Below are positions 19,028 to 27,843 of a DNA stretch of 64,000 nt, one piece after another (the stretch's first letter is position 1; each line of letters begins with the position of its first letter). The position numbers and the translations under genes were made by a program. Source of the stretch: a virus; IMG/VR virus record IMGVR_UViG_3300013115_000353, positions 21,456 through 85,455 of that record; one strand, 5' to 3'. Below the pieces are notes generated by a model, which was not told where the DNA came from, ran no database searches, and saw only the letters and a list, made by a program, of their open reading frames with translations.

Positions 19028-19828
19028 TTAATCAATAACACCCAAATCAATCTGATAAGAAGGGGCGACTATCAATATATTTTCCTGTACATCTTCTCCA
19101 AACTCGCTGTTTCCTATATCCACTGCTAATACATAGCCAATGATTTTACCATCGGGGGTAAAAATAGCACTCCCAGAGGATCCAGCCCAAGCATAAGAAC
19201 GAATATAAATCAAACCATCCGGCGCATACCCAATTATTTCTCCACTTAGACTTAAAGGGCCCACGTTATTAGGGTATCCAGTAAAATAAACAGGACTAAG
19301 GATTGCCAAAGCGTCTTTCCATTCGCTCCCTGTGGGGATGGTTGTTAAAATATCTATTGCCTCTCTAGTGGGAATTTCATTTACTTCTATGATAGCATAA
19401 TCTGAAATATAATTCAACTCAATAAACTCCATACAACGAAAAAATTTCCCGTCTACATTAATTTTGGTGTATTGACACTCGCCCGTTACTCCATGATTAA
19501 CTGTCAAAACGAAATATCTCCCATTATAAGTAAAATAAGTACCCGTTGCCACAGAAAATAACTGTTGCTCGGGTGCAAGGGACACCACTTTAACGGTGCT
19601 GGCGCGTGATTTATGAACTGTATCTTGCGTTCCAAAAGATAAATAAGAAGAAACATTGTCCATTGCTTTAATTTCTGCGAGGCTAGGGATAGTAGTGAGC
19701 CATTCTATTTTTTTGAATGTCCAAATGCCGGCGGCGCCCCCAACAAGCATACAGAACACAACAAGCAGAAAACTTTTAAACAGTTGTTTTGTTCTGTTAC
19801 TCATCTTCAGCTTATCTCTTAGTGACAT
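19028..19828 (-). CDS. Membrane-anchored trypsin-like serine protease (266 aa)
   Basis: The N terminus has a basic stretch and one membrane segment (about 18-38). The catalytic triad of the trypsin/HtrA fold is visible: His112 in L-T-V-N-H-G-V, Asp143 in S-D-Y-A-I-I-E-V, and Ser218 in A-G-S-S-G-S-A. There is no PDZ domain. The orientation suggests an active domain outside the cytoplasmic membrane. It lies among tail genes. It might process fibre or host envelope proteins; alternatively it acts in superinfection control. The substrate is unknown. Confidence 0.85.
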   Translation of the reverse strand: MSLRDKLKMSNRTKQLFKSFLLVVFCMLVGGAAGIWTFKKIEWLTTIPSLAEIKAMDNVSSYLSFGTQDTVHKSRASTVKVVSLAPEQQLFSVATGTYFTYNGRYFVLTVNHGVTGECQYTKINVDGKFFRCMEFIELNYISDYAIIEVNEIPTREAIDILTTIPTGSEWKDALAILSPVYFTGYPNNVGPLSLSGEIIGYAPDGLIYIRSYAWAGSSGSAIFTPDGKIIGYVLAVDIGNSEFGEDVQENILIVAPSYQIDLGVID

Positions 19829-19839
19829 CTTTTAATTCC

Positions 19840-22800
19840 TTAAACTTGTTTTTGATAACTTATAAACACAGGCAGTTGCTCCAAACCGGCTTTTTTGGCA
19901 AACCACACCAAGTCCTCGTTGCCGGTAATCTTAATTCTTCCATTCATTCCAAGTGCAATGTATACAGGCTGTAATGCTCCATCTCGGATAAATTCTTGAT
20001 AGGCGTTCATTTTATCATCAAAAACATCCTTGGGCGCCCTAAATTCGCGCGAAGCATAGCGCCATAATTCTTTAACCGACATCATGACATGATACCGCAT
20101 ATCGTTTGTGTTCATGGGCATATCATATACCTGCACCCCTCCGTCCATCCAGTCTTGAGCCACACTTTGTAAGCTCACTTCGGGGGTAACCATGGGACGC
20201 GTCTGAGGAGGAGCAGGCATCGCTTCTTTCAGGGTGCGCTCTACGGGTTCGGGGCGGCTCCAATCTTCTATTTCAATTCCCGGCATTCGTTTGATGGCAG
20301 GCAATAACTCAAATCTAATAAAGTCTTCTCGTGGAATAATGCCTTTCTGTTCGTACTTTAGCTCAAACACAATTCTCTGTGCATCCCCGATGCTGCGCTT
20401 CGTTAGCGTTCTCACTGTTGTGCAATGCTCAATACCTCGGATCCTGTTTTTAAGATCATCAGTTTCACGCCCTTCTATATCACGAACAACTAACTGAATC
20501 TGCATTTTATATAATCTTAGATCAAATATCTCATTAAGCATATTATCGACTTTTAAAATCTGTTCTTCCATCGGGCGGTCACCGCCTCTCGCTGCCTTAC
20601 GTGCTTTCGCAGCTTCTTTTGCGCGTTTATAAGCATCACCAGGCTTGTCTTCCTCCTCCGATGCTTGAACAATGCGTGTAAACTCTTCTCTGTCGCCAGC
20701 AACCAAAGCATCCATCGCAGCAGAACGTTCCGGTTCGCTTAGTCCTGCTAATGCATCTGCCCTATTTCTTGGTCTTTGTTGCGCGGGTTCTTCTGATTCT
20801 GCATCGGGGCCCCAAATCTCGCTTGCAGTCTCTATTGTTCCGCGTGCCTGTTCTATCTCGCGTGCTCTGCGACCTCTATCATAATATCCTACACCCTCGC
20901 CGGGTTGCCCCTCATGTCCCGGCTCATCAGCGAACCGCTCTAGATCAGGGATCTCAGTTATAACCAACTTCCAATCCGCATCAGACCATCCGGCTGGACG
21001 GATAGGTCCGCCGTGGTCTGGTCCGTGCTCGTTGCGATACAACCAAGCCAAGACTTTAGCGCGTTCTTTTTGTACATCACTTAGCCCAGCTTGATCAGAA
21101 TCAGGATGGTGTGTTGCCCACGAATAACCTCTCCAAACGCTTGGAGGGGCGCCGAACTCTGAGCCGCGCATCTTTGACTGTACAAGGCTGTTCCAGTTAA
21201 GAGGAAGATCCGACATAGCACTCCACGAGTTTCGTGGATGCAGACTGCCATTTATTAGTGGGCGCAGATAGCTATCAACTAAAGTATACTTCTCTACTTT
21301 ACTCATCTCCTCCCAGTTATCGCGTCCCCACATTGCGACTAGTATTGCTTGTTCTGCGTCAGTGTTTCCCAGATCGGATTGAGCCTCAAACTTACTTCGG
21401 ATCCGCTCATACATCCTCCAGAACGTAGTGCCATCTTCCATCTTTACGTTTCGTGCTTCTACGTATTCTGCATACTCGCTCATAAATACTTTAAAGTTGT
21501 CTCGGATACCTTTAATAATCTCATCAGGAAACTGATCAATGTATTTCATAAAAGTTAGAGCACCTTCGATCTCTTCTTTAGACTCTGTAGATTTAATATC
21601 AAGTTTTAAATACATCTCAACAGGCCTAGGTTTGCCCTCTTCTGCTGCTTGTGCCAATCTAAACCTTAACTGAGCGTTTTCCGCAAACTTAATACCCTCA
21701 AATGTAGGGCGAGAATATTTATCACCAAAGTTAAAATCCAATTGACTCTTGGCATATCCATTGGCTTGTTCTACTAAATCTGATAAAACAATATCTAGGC
21801 GCTGCATAAATGCTTCTCCTGGCCATACTTGCCCAGGTCCACTAAAGCCGGCGCCTCCACCTACACGCCCTTCATCTTTAAAAATCTTCTCCAACGCATA
21901 AGGAGTGTTTCCAAGTTCTGGGGGGAAGGAAACGCCCATTGGAATAACGCCGCTTTGTCTTCCCCCATCACCAACCGGCTCGAAGTAAAAAGTAACCTCG
22001 CCTTCGTATTCGTCTTCATCGAGTCCATATCCGCGCCAGTTTTCTAACTCTTCGTTGGATTCTTTGATGTCGTCAAACAGTGCGTCCCAATCGTTAGGGG
22101 GCAAGTATCCTTCATCCACTAACTCTCGACGGGTTTTTTCATATATCTCGTCATACTTATCATCGATTTCGTTCACAAGCTCATTAGCAAAGCTATCGAA
22201 ATAGTCTACATCATAGCCGCAGTCATCGCAATTAAACTGCATATGCACGCGCAACTCAAACCCTGAGCCAAGCGCAGGCTCAACGTTCCAATCGGTATCC
22301 TGGGAATAAAAATTGATATGCCTTTCAAGGATTGAGGAAAATGCTCTTCTAGATTGGTAGTCTGAGCCGCCATATACTTTGGGTATTGTTTTAACATCGC
22401 GCTCTTCATCAGGAAAATAATATCCCGTCTCCCTAGGTATCACATTTCCTTCCCATCCGACAGGGAAAGTAAAGGTAACCTCCCCAGAACCGTTAATATA
22501 AATATTTTCACCATAGTCATCTATTTCTGCTTCGCCATAAATCAATACGTGTTCGGCGCGATTACTAGTTGCCTGCACTATCTCTTCTACTACGTCTTGC
22601 ATCTCCTCAAGCTGTGCTTCCAGAGCGGCCATGCCGCCTTCCTCTTCTGTTCCCGTATTTTGGCGCATATTGGTGGCACTGTACTCTCTAAATTTGTCAT
22701 GGGTTTCATCTGGGCGCGCCTCATCAAAGAAATAGTTTAATATTGTTCCATCTTTCGTATCTTCGTATGAGCCGCCAAAGCGTGTTAAGTCTTGTGGGCG

Positions 22801-24165
22801 CGGCGGACTCAGTTCGCCATCGTCGTCTACAAATAAATCTTTTTGATTGTCCCAAGCCCAACTTGTTACCACATTAACAAACCCTGGCTGCTTAGCACCA
22901 TATGGAACACGCTCAGGTACCACAAAGTATTGATGGTTTGCTGCATCATAAAACTTTCTCATGCGCACACGCTCGTTAGCAATGATACCGGTAACATCCC
23001 GATCTGTGTCATGGAATATTTCTTGATCATCAAAGTCGGATAGAGGCTTTAACTCTGCATCGGGGTTTATGTCTGGTGCTGGCCATGGCTCGTCATCAAG
23101 TTTGGCGCGGATAGCCTCACGCACCATATCATAAGTTATAGCTGCTTTTACGTCTTTGTTTACACTGTACCACTGTCGCTTATTGGCATCCACCCCAAAC
23201 TCGAAAGCATCAGCATCATTGAGATGCTTGTGTAAAACATCAAAAACGTTTTTATTTCCCAATATATGCTTACGAACAATGGTTTGTGCTCTTTCTTTGA
23301 CTGGACCCTTGTCGCCTAAAAGCTTGTTCAACTCATCAGTATACAAACGATAAGCAACAATACCGTGCCCTCTGGCTTCTTCTCGGGCGCATTGAAAATA
23401 TTCCCCACCCTCTCTGTGGCAAGAAGTAATACTTCCAATGTCGCTCATTCGTAGGATATCTATAGGCGCACGGGAAACAATAATGGAGTATTTGTGTTCC
23501 GTGGAAGTCATATCAAACAACTCTTGAACGTCTTCCCATTTATTATCGTTAGTGTAATAGATCTGCTTCTGATTCCACCACTCTAAGAGTTCGTCATCTA
23601 TCTTGCCTTGTTTCGCGAGCTTGCCGATGGCGCGGGACATTGTGGTTTTATCCGTCTTTTTAATTTTTTCGCCTTTTCGCGGGCCAGCAGGTATAGTGAA
23701 GTCATAAGTCTTTTCTAGGTTCAACTCTGCTATCCATTTGTCCTCATAGTATTCCTCAACAGGACGCGGATCGGGGTTGGTTTGAGGATGTGGCATGCCA
23801 AAGTCGGGAGGTAACTCCCCAACACGGCGCTTGCCTTTTTGTTTGACTTCTTTTGTTTTAAATTTCTTGACGCCAGCGTTGTTTATGCGTGGAGGGTGCC
23901 AACTCTCACTCATCAGAGCACTAACAATCTGTGCTAGGTTGCGGCCGTCTTGTCCAGCCATAGGAAACGCAACGCGCATCTTGCCGCGTCCACCAAAGAG
24001 ATCATCCAACTCGGGATTGATATCTCCCTGGTTCATTATCCAGGTTGTTAGACTTTCGTGTTCCTCTCGGGAAATCTCGGTGAAAAGTGTCTTACATTTC
24101 GGCTTTTTCGGCTTTTCTTTACTCTCTCTAAGGTATTTAAACCACGTTCCAGTAGCAATGTCCAT
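19840..24165 (-). CDS. Giant protein with ParB-like C terminus (1441 aa)
   Basis: No single known family. Visible parts: a segment near residue 240 with S-D-I-G-S-I-T-S-C-H-R-E-G and A-R-G-H-G-I-V-A-Y-R-L, which I have seen in hypothetical proteins of large phages. Next come acidic and beta-rich middle regions and a charged coiled section near 1190-1230 (A-K-E-A-A-K-A-R-K-A-A-R-G). The last part, about 1390-1435, has L-Q-P-V-Y-I-A-L-G-M-N-G-R-I-K-I-T-G-N then L-P-V-F-I-S-Y, the layout of a ParB/sulfiredoxin-like domain. Size and tail-region location suggest a virion protein, possibly ejected, but this is unproven. Confidence 0.7.
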   Translation of the reverse strand: MDIATGTWFKYLRESKEKPKKPKCKTLFTEISREEHESLTTWIMNQGDINPELDDLFGGRGKMRVAFPMAGQDGRNLAQIVSALMSESWHPPRINNAGVKKFKTKEVKQKGKRRVGELPPDFGMPHPQTNPDPRPVEEYYEDKWIAELNLEKTYDFTIPAGPRKGEKIKKTDKTTMSRAIGKLAKQGKIDDELLEWWNQKQIYYTNDNKWEDVQELFDMTSTEHKYSIIVSRAPIDILRMSDIGSITSCHREGGEYFQCAREEARGHGIVAYRLYTDELNKLLGDKGPVKERAQTIVRKHILGNKNVFDVLHKHLNDADAFEFGVDANKRQWYSVNKDVKAAITYDMVREAIRAKLDDEPWPAPDINPDAELKPLSDFDDQEIFHDTDRDVTGIIANERVRMRKFYDAANHQYFVVPERVPYGAKQPGFVNVVTSWAWDNQKDLFVDDDGELSPPRPQDLTRFGGSYEDTKDGTILNYFFDEARPDETHDKFREYSATNMRQNTGTEEEGGMAALEAQLEEMQDVVEEIVQATSNRAEHVLIYGEAEIDDYGENIYINGSGEVTFTFPVGWEGNVIPRETGYYFPDEERDVKTIPKVYGGSDYQSRRAFSSILERHINFYSQDTDWNVEPALGSGFELRVHMQFNCDDCGYDVDYFDSFANELVNEIDDKYDEIYEKTRRELVDEGYLPPNDWDALFDDIKESNEELENWRGYGLDEDEYEGEVTFYFEPVGDGGRQSGVIPMGVSFPPELGNTPYALEKIFKDEGRVGGGAGFSGPGQVWPGEAFMQRLDIVLSDLVEQANGYAKSQLDFNFGDKYSRPTFEGIKFAENAQLRFRLAQAAEEGKPRPVEMYLKLDIKSTESKEEIEGALTFMKYIDQFPDEIIKGIRDNFKVFMSEYAEYVEARNVKMEDGTTFWRMYERIRSKFEAQSDLGNTDAEQAILVAMWGRDNWEEMSKVEKYTLVDSYLRPLINGSLHPRNSWSAMSDLPLNWNSLVQSKMRGSEFGAPPSVWRGYSWATHHPDSDQAGLSDVQKERAKVLAWLYRNEHGPDHGGPIRPAGWSDADWKLVITEIPDLERFADEPGHEGQPGEGVGYYDRGRRAREIEQARGTIETASEIWGPDAESEEPAQQRPRNRADALAGLSEPERSAAMDALVAGDREEFTRIVQASEEEDKPGDAYKRAKEAAKARKAARGGDRPMEEQILKVDNMLNEIFDLRLYKMQIQLVVRDIEGRETDDLKNRIRGIEHCTTVRTLTKRSIGDAQRIVFELKYEQKGIIPREDFIRFELLPAIKRMPGIEIEDWSRPEPVERTLKEAMPAPPQTRPMVTPEVSLQSVAQDWMDGGVQVYDMPMNTNDMRYHVMMSVKELWRYASREFRAPKDVFDDKMNAYQEFIRDGALQPVYIALGMNGRIKITGNEDLVWFAKKAGLEQLPVFISYQKQV

Positions 24166-24209
24166 TTAAATTATACTCCAACACTATAAATAGTTAGTTA
24201 TTTCCTATT

Positions 24210-24560
24210 TCATCTCCAGAACAATTGGATGGAGGCAATTATAAAGGCTAAGAATACACATGTCATAGTTTTTGCGGTAAACATACTCTCACCTAGGAAA
24301 TGCCAAGTAAGCAAAGGAAAGGTAAGATAGGACAGGGCGAAGATTAAAAACCTAGGGCCCCATATTTCCCCCATCTCGGCATATGCTAACTGCATCCCAT
24401 ACCAAAAGCACAAAGAAGCTGGAAAGGTGAACACCACAATGGGCAAAATAGGCTTATCTCTCCACCACTCCCATACAAACTGAGAGTTGAGATGGAACCA
24501 TCCGAATAGCTGTCCGATAGTAAACAACAAACATGCTAATAATATCTTAGAAGTTGGCAA
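24210..24560 (-). CDS. Four-span membrane protein, DMT/SMR-like (116 aa)
   Basis: Four hydrophobic segments (about 5-23, 37-60, 71-90 and 98-115) with F-L-G-E near the third and a short charged loop. The overall size and layout resemble half of a drug/metabolite transporter. The start appears to be TTG at 24560, overlapping the end of the upstream gene by 14 bases. Substrate unknown; it could also be an unrelated membrane effector. Confidence 0.65.
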   Translation of the reverse strand: MPTSKILLACLLFTIGQLFGWFHLNSQFVWEWWRDKPILPIVVFTFPASLCFWYGMQLAYAEMGEIWGPRFLIFALSYLTFPLLTWHFLGESMFTAKTMTCVFLAFIIASIQLFWR

Positions 24561-25311
24561 TTATCATTTCCTCGCACTGTTCTTTTTCTTGAGTTTCTCG
24601 TCCATACTTATCAATCATGCGGATGTTGCAATCTTTGTAGAGAGTGTGCGCTTGGGGATGGTATTTATAAAGTACAATCCACTTGTCTTTTACTTCTTCA
24701 AGCGCTTCTCTAAATCGTTTATGATAAACTCGTGTCATTTCTAGTCCTGTGTTTCTGCCGTATTCTAATAAGTTATAATTAAATTGTCCAATGGGGAAGA
24801 GCCTATAATCGCTCTGAGGGGAGCCTTGAGGGAGTGTCTCTATCAAGGTGGGACTATCATCAAAGGTAAGAAAAAAATTTTTAGGGGAAAACTTTTTCAA
24901 ATAGGAGAATGCGATAGGATTAAGATTTTCATCATTAAACCGTCCTGCCGAAATCCAACCGCTCTCCGAGCAGCGATTAAGTAAAAAAAACAATGCCGAT
25001 CTCGCGTATTCGTCTTTATAAGTGTGCCACTGAGCTTGAAAGGTGTGAAATGCTTCACTGGTGCCAATAGGATAAAGATATCGAGCCATAGCTTCTATTT
25101 TTACAGGATCCTCTAAAGCACATTTCCAAAATTCATACACCACATATTTGTTGGTGTGTCCAATAACAAATCGTTCCGCTTCAGCTAATTTAAACTCTAG
25201 CTCTCCTGAAAACAGAAAATAAGAGTCTATCACGCTTCCCTTGGGAATCAACTCTTTTAAAACAGCCAAAGATTTAAATCTATTAATATTTTCTTTAATC
25301 GGTGACTTCAT
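24547..25311 (-). CDS. Degenerate D12-type adenine methylase-like protein (254 aa)
   Basis: The frame follows Dam/D12 methyltransferases. Motif I-like Y-F-L-F-S-G-E-L-E-F-K-L lies at 31-42 (normally P-F-x-G-G-G), then G-H-T-N-K-Y, then Y-A-R-S-A-L-F-F-L-L-N-R and G-R-F-N at 102-126. The catalytic D-P-P-Y position reads F-D-D-S-P (150-154). Both the glycine-rich AdoMet loop and the D-P-P-Y box are altered, so methylation is doubtful. It may bind DNA without modifying it. Start overlaps the upstream gene by 17 bases. Assignment rests on motif order only. Confidence 0.55.
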   Translation of the reverse strand: MKSPIKENINRFKSLAVLKELIPKGSVIDSYFLFSGELEFKLAEAERFVIGHTNKYVVYEFWKCALEDPVKIEAMARYLYPIGTSEAFHTFQAQWHTYKDEYARSALFFLLNRCSESGWISAGRFNDENLNPIAFSYLKKFSPKNFFLTFDDSPTLIETLPQGSPQSDYRLFPIGQFNYNLLEYGRNTGLEMTRVYHKRFREALEEVKDKWIVLYKYHPQAHTLYKDCNIRMIDKYGRETQEKEQCEEMIIANF

Positions 25312-25690
25312 CGTAGGGATTTACATCGGCAACCGTGCTTTTAAAGTCTTCGATAGATTCATCTAGTGTGGGAGACGACTGCTCAGGATCCGAGTTAACC
25401 ACTGTATTGGGTACCGAGGGCGGTTGAGCCTGATATTGAACATAACTGGCAATAAGAGTGGATATATCTGTTAAAGAATGATCTACTTTTTCTAGCTTTT
25501 CTCTTGTGGCATATAACTCACGTACTGTATTCAAAGACAAAATGTCTCCATCGGCGTCTCTTCCAATAATATGTCTCAGCCATGCAGCCGTTTCCTCCAC
25601 ATTTTCTGCAGCCTGACTCACCAAACGCGATATCTCTAGCCCCAAATCGTCCAAATCAATTGAATATTGAATAGTAATTCTCTGTCCCAT
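25295..25690 (-). CDS. Hypothetical protein (131 aa)
   Basis: Starts M-G-Q-R-I-T-I-Q-Y-S-I-D-L-D-D-L, then a helical region with heptad character (about 20-85) and a disordered acidic, Pro/Ser-rich tail. It overlaps the methylase-like gene by 17 bases. Function unknown. Confidence 0.68.
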   Translation of the reverse strand: MGQRITIQYSIDLDDLGLEISRLVSQAAENVEETAAWLRHIIGRDADGDILSLNTVRELYATREKLEKVDHSLTDISTLIASYVQYQAQPPSVPNTVVNSDPEQSSPTLDESIEDFKSTVADVNPYDEVTD

Positions 25691-25694
25691 TTTT

Positions 25695-25991
25695 TTAACC
25701 TCTTATTACTTGTTTTGTTTTAGTCTTATTTAGCGCCGTTTCAATAGTTTCTGGCGCGCCTACCACTACAATCTCAGAGCCGGTGTGGCCGCGATTAATG
25801 CTTAACTTCGAAAATCTGTGGTTTTTATTTAGCTCAGACGGTAGCTTTCCTTGTTCATTTAATTGTTTCATTCGTGATTCTTCACGGATCATTACTACAT
25901 GTTCGGGATTAATAAAAATCTCTCGTAAAGTATAAGTTTGCTGTGATGTAATAGCATTATTGTTACACACTTCGGTTAGCTTGATTAACAT
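25695..25991 (-). CDS. Small beta-rich protein, FlbD-like layout (98 aa)
   Basis: M-L-I-K-L-T-E-V at the start, T-L-R-E-I-F-I-N-P-E-H-V-V-M-I-R-E in the middle and V-V-V-G-A-P-E-T-I-E near the end give the strand order of FlbD-like small proteins, but with an insert of about 25 residues. The similarity is weak. It overlaps the upstream gene by 29 bases. Confidence 0.6.
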   Translation of the reverse strand: MLIKLTEVCNNNAITSQQTYTLREIFINPEHVVMIREESRMKQLNEQGKLPSELNKNHRFSKLSINRGHTGSEIVVVGAPETIETALNKTKTKQVIRG

Positions 25992-26211
25992 TTACTTCCT
26001 CCACGTTCATTGGATACACTTGCTCTCTTGAAACATACCATTGTGAGCCTTGAAAAAATACTTTTATCCACGTGGGCGTCACGAAATCGTCAATGACAAT
26101 CGCCGCCTGTGGTTTTAAAGTTTTAATATATTCTGATGGAGCTTTTTCAAGCTCATTAAGCAATGTAACATCTTGTGGGATGTAGCATAAATCTCCTTTT
26201 GTTATTTTCAT
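25963..26211 (-). CDS. SH3/KOW-like protein (82 aa), dispersed copy
   Basis: Opens M-K-I-T-K-G-D-L-C-Y-I-P and has A-A-I-V-I-D-D-F and I-K-V-F-F-Q strands, which place it in the family that fills the left end. This copy is 11 kb away from the array and sits directly after GroEL (three bases between). Its 3' end extends 29 bases into the next gene. Confidence 0.65.
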   Translation of the reverse strand: MKITKGDLCYIPQDVTLLNELEKAPSEYIKTLKPQAAIVIDDFVTPTWIKVFFQGSQWYVSREQVYPMNVEEVNVNQANRSV

Positions 26212-26214
26212 TTT

Positions 26215-27786
26215 TTATCCTGTTTGTATGATACCATAATTAGTTGTGATGAGAGTGCCAGCACAACTAGCGGCATTCTGTAAAGCAACTCTCGTTACTT
26301 TAACGGGATCTATAATACCGTCCACTAACATATCTGTCAATTTTCCATTTTTAAAATCCCAACCTTTTTCTTCTCCGGATTCCAATATCTTATTAATAAT
26401 CAAATCTGGAGATTCGTTAGCGTTCAGAGCCATCTGCCTGATGGGCTCTTTGCATGCAGCTTGTACAATGGCTGCGCCTATAGCGATGTCTCGTTCTTTA
26501 GCTGTAATCACTAAAGTATTAGAGGCGCGCAACAATGCACACCCTCCTCCTGCAATAATCCCCTCTTCCTGCGCAGAGCGTACTGCCTCCAGGGCATCTT
26601 CTATCCTATGTTTCTTTTCTGTCATTTCCACTTCGGTTGTGCCTCCAACACGAATCACTGCTACTCCCGATGCCAGGCGCACAATTCTTTCTTGAACTGC
26701 TGTACATTCTTTCAAATCTTCGGTGTCTTTAATTATGTTTTTCAACGTTTCTATGCGCTGCTCTACTATTTCAAAATCACATTTACCACCCACTACGGTA
26801 GTATTATATTTATTACTCTCAATAAATTTTGCACTGCCTAAATGAATCATTTTTACATCTTTAAGTTTGATGCCCGATTCACGAGTAATAAATGTGGCAC
26901 CAGTAGAAACGGCAAGATCCGAAAGAGTAGTTCGGCGCTCTTCGCCATAATGGGGAGCCTTAATCGCTGCCACCTTAAGAGTGCCACGCATTGCGTTCAT
27001 AATCATTGCTGCCAATGCTTGTCCGTCGATGTCTTCCGCTACCACCACCAGCGGCCTAGCCTCTCTAGCTGTCATTTCTAGCAAAGGGAGAATCTGTTCT
27101 ACTGCATCAATCTTGTAATCTGTTACCAGAAGCAACGGATCATCGTGGTGCATAGTAGCACGACGCTCGTCAGTGATGAAAGCATTAGCGCAATAACCAC
27201 TATTAAGCCGGAACCCCTCTGTAACATCTAATGAAGTCTCCAAAGATCGCGACTCTTCAATAGTAATAGATCCATCTTGACCCACACGATCAACAGCAAG
27301 AGCGATAAGTTTTCCGATTGATTCATCATTGTTGGCAGAAATGGTCGCAACATGAGCGATCTCATCTGAACTTCTAACTGGGCGCGCTTGTGTTCTAAGC
27401 TTTTCTGTAATTTCTTTAGTTGCAAGTTCTATTCCTTTTTGTAAATCGTAAGGCGAGACACCTGAAGCGACATATTTCTGTGATTCTCTTAAGATTGCTC
27501 TCGCCAGTACGGTGGACGTGGTCGTCCCGTCGCCAGCAGTGTTATTAGTTTCTACTGCTGCTTGTTTGATAATTTGTACTCCAGCATTTTCAAAGGGATC
27601 GTCTAACGCAACAAAGTGCGCCACAGTTACACCGTCCTTAGTAATAAATGGTGTCTTTCCTTTCTCCTGTAAAAGTACATTGCGCCCCTTGGGGCCTAGT
27701 GTGGAAGCTACGTTGTCAGCAAGAACGTTTACTCCCTTCATAATTTTCTGTTGTAGAGTTTGTTTGCTGTCATAATCTCTAGTCAA
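26215..27786 (-). CDS. groEL: GroEL-type chaperonin (523 aa)
   Basis: Full-length group I chaperonin. T-L-G-P-K-G-R-N-V lies at 29-37, D-G-V at 51-53, A-G-D-G-T-T-T at 84-90, and the equatorial Asp lies in V-D-G-I-I-D-P-V-K-V near 490-500. The Gly-Gly-Met tail of bacterial GroEL is missing. The start is TTG at 27786 behind a GAGGTGAT site and the promoter at 27806-27834. It likely assembles a folding chamber for phage structural proteins, with the GroES-like protein at 44583-44876 as lid. The two genes are 17 kb apart, unlike the bacterial groESL operon. Confidence 0.95.
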   Translation of the reverse strand: MTRDYDSKQTLQQKIMKGVNVLADNVASTLGPKGRNVLLQEKGKTPFITKDGVTVAHFVALDDPFENAGVQIIKQAAVETNNTAGDGTTTSTVLARAILRESQKYVASGVSPYDLQKGIELATKEITEKLRTQARPVRSSDEIAHVATISANNDESIGKLIALAVDRVGQDGSITIEESRSLETSLDVTEGFRLNSGYCANAFITDERRATMHHDDPLLLVTDYKIDAVEQILPLLEMTAREARPLVVVAEDIDGQALAAMIMNAMRGTLKVAAIKAPHYGEERRTTLSDLAVSTGATFITRESGIKLKDVKMIHLGSAKFIESNKYNTTVVGGKCDFEIVEQRIETLKNIIKDTEDLKECTAVQERIVRLASGVAVIRVGGTTEVEMTEKKHRIEDALEAVRSAQEEGIIAGGGCALLRASNTLVITAKERDIAIGAAIVQAACKEPIRQMALNANESPDLIINKILESGEEKGWDFKNGKLTDMLVDGIIDPVKVTRVALQNAASCAGTLITTNYGIIQTG

Positions 27787-27805
27787 TAATCACCTCTCTA
27801 GTAAT

Positions 27806-27834
27806 AGTATAATCTCTTTTTGATTATATGTCAA
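27806..27834 (-). promoter_or_regulatory. groEL promoter
   Basis: Minus strand: -35 TTGACA (27829-27834), 17-bp spacer, -10 TATACT (27806-27811). Near-consensus, without the TTGACA repeats of the left end. No CIRCE or heat-shock sigma-32 elements are evident. Confidence 0.82.
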
Positions 27835-27843
27835 GTCTTTATT

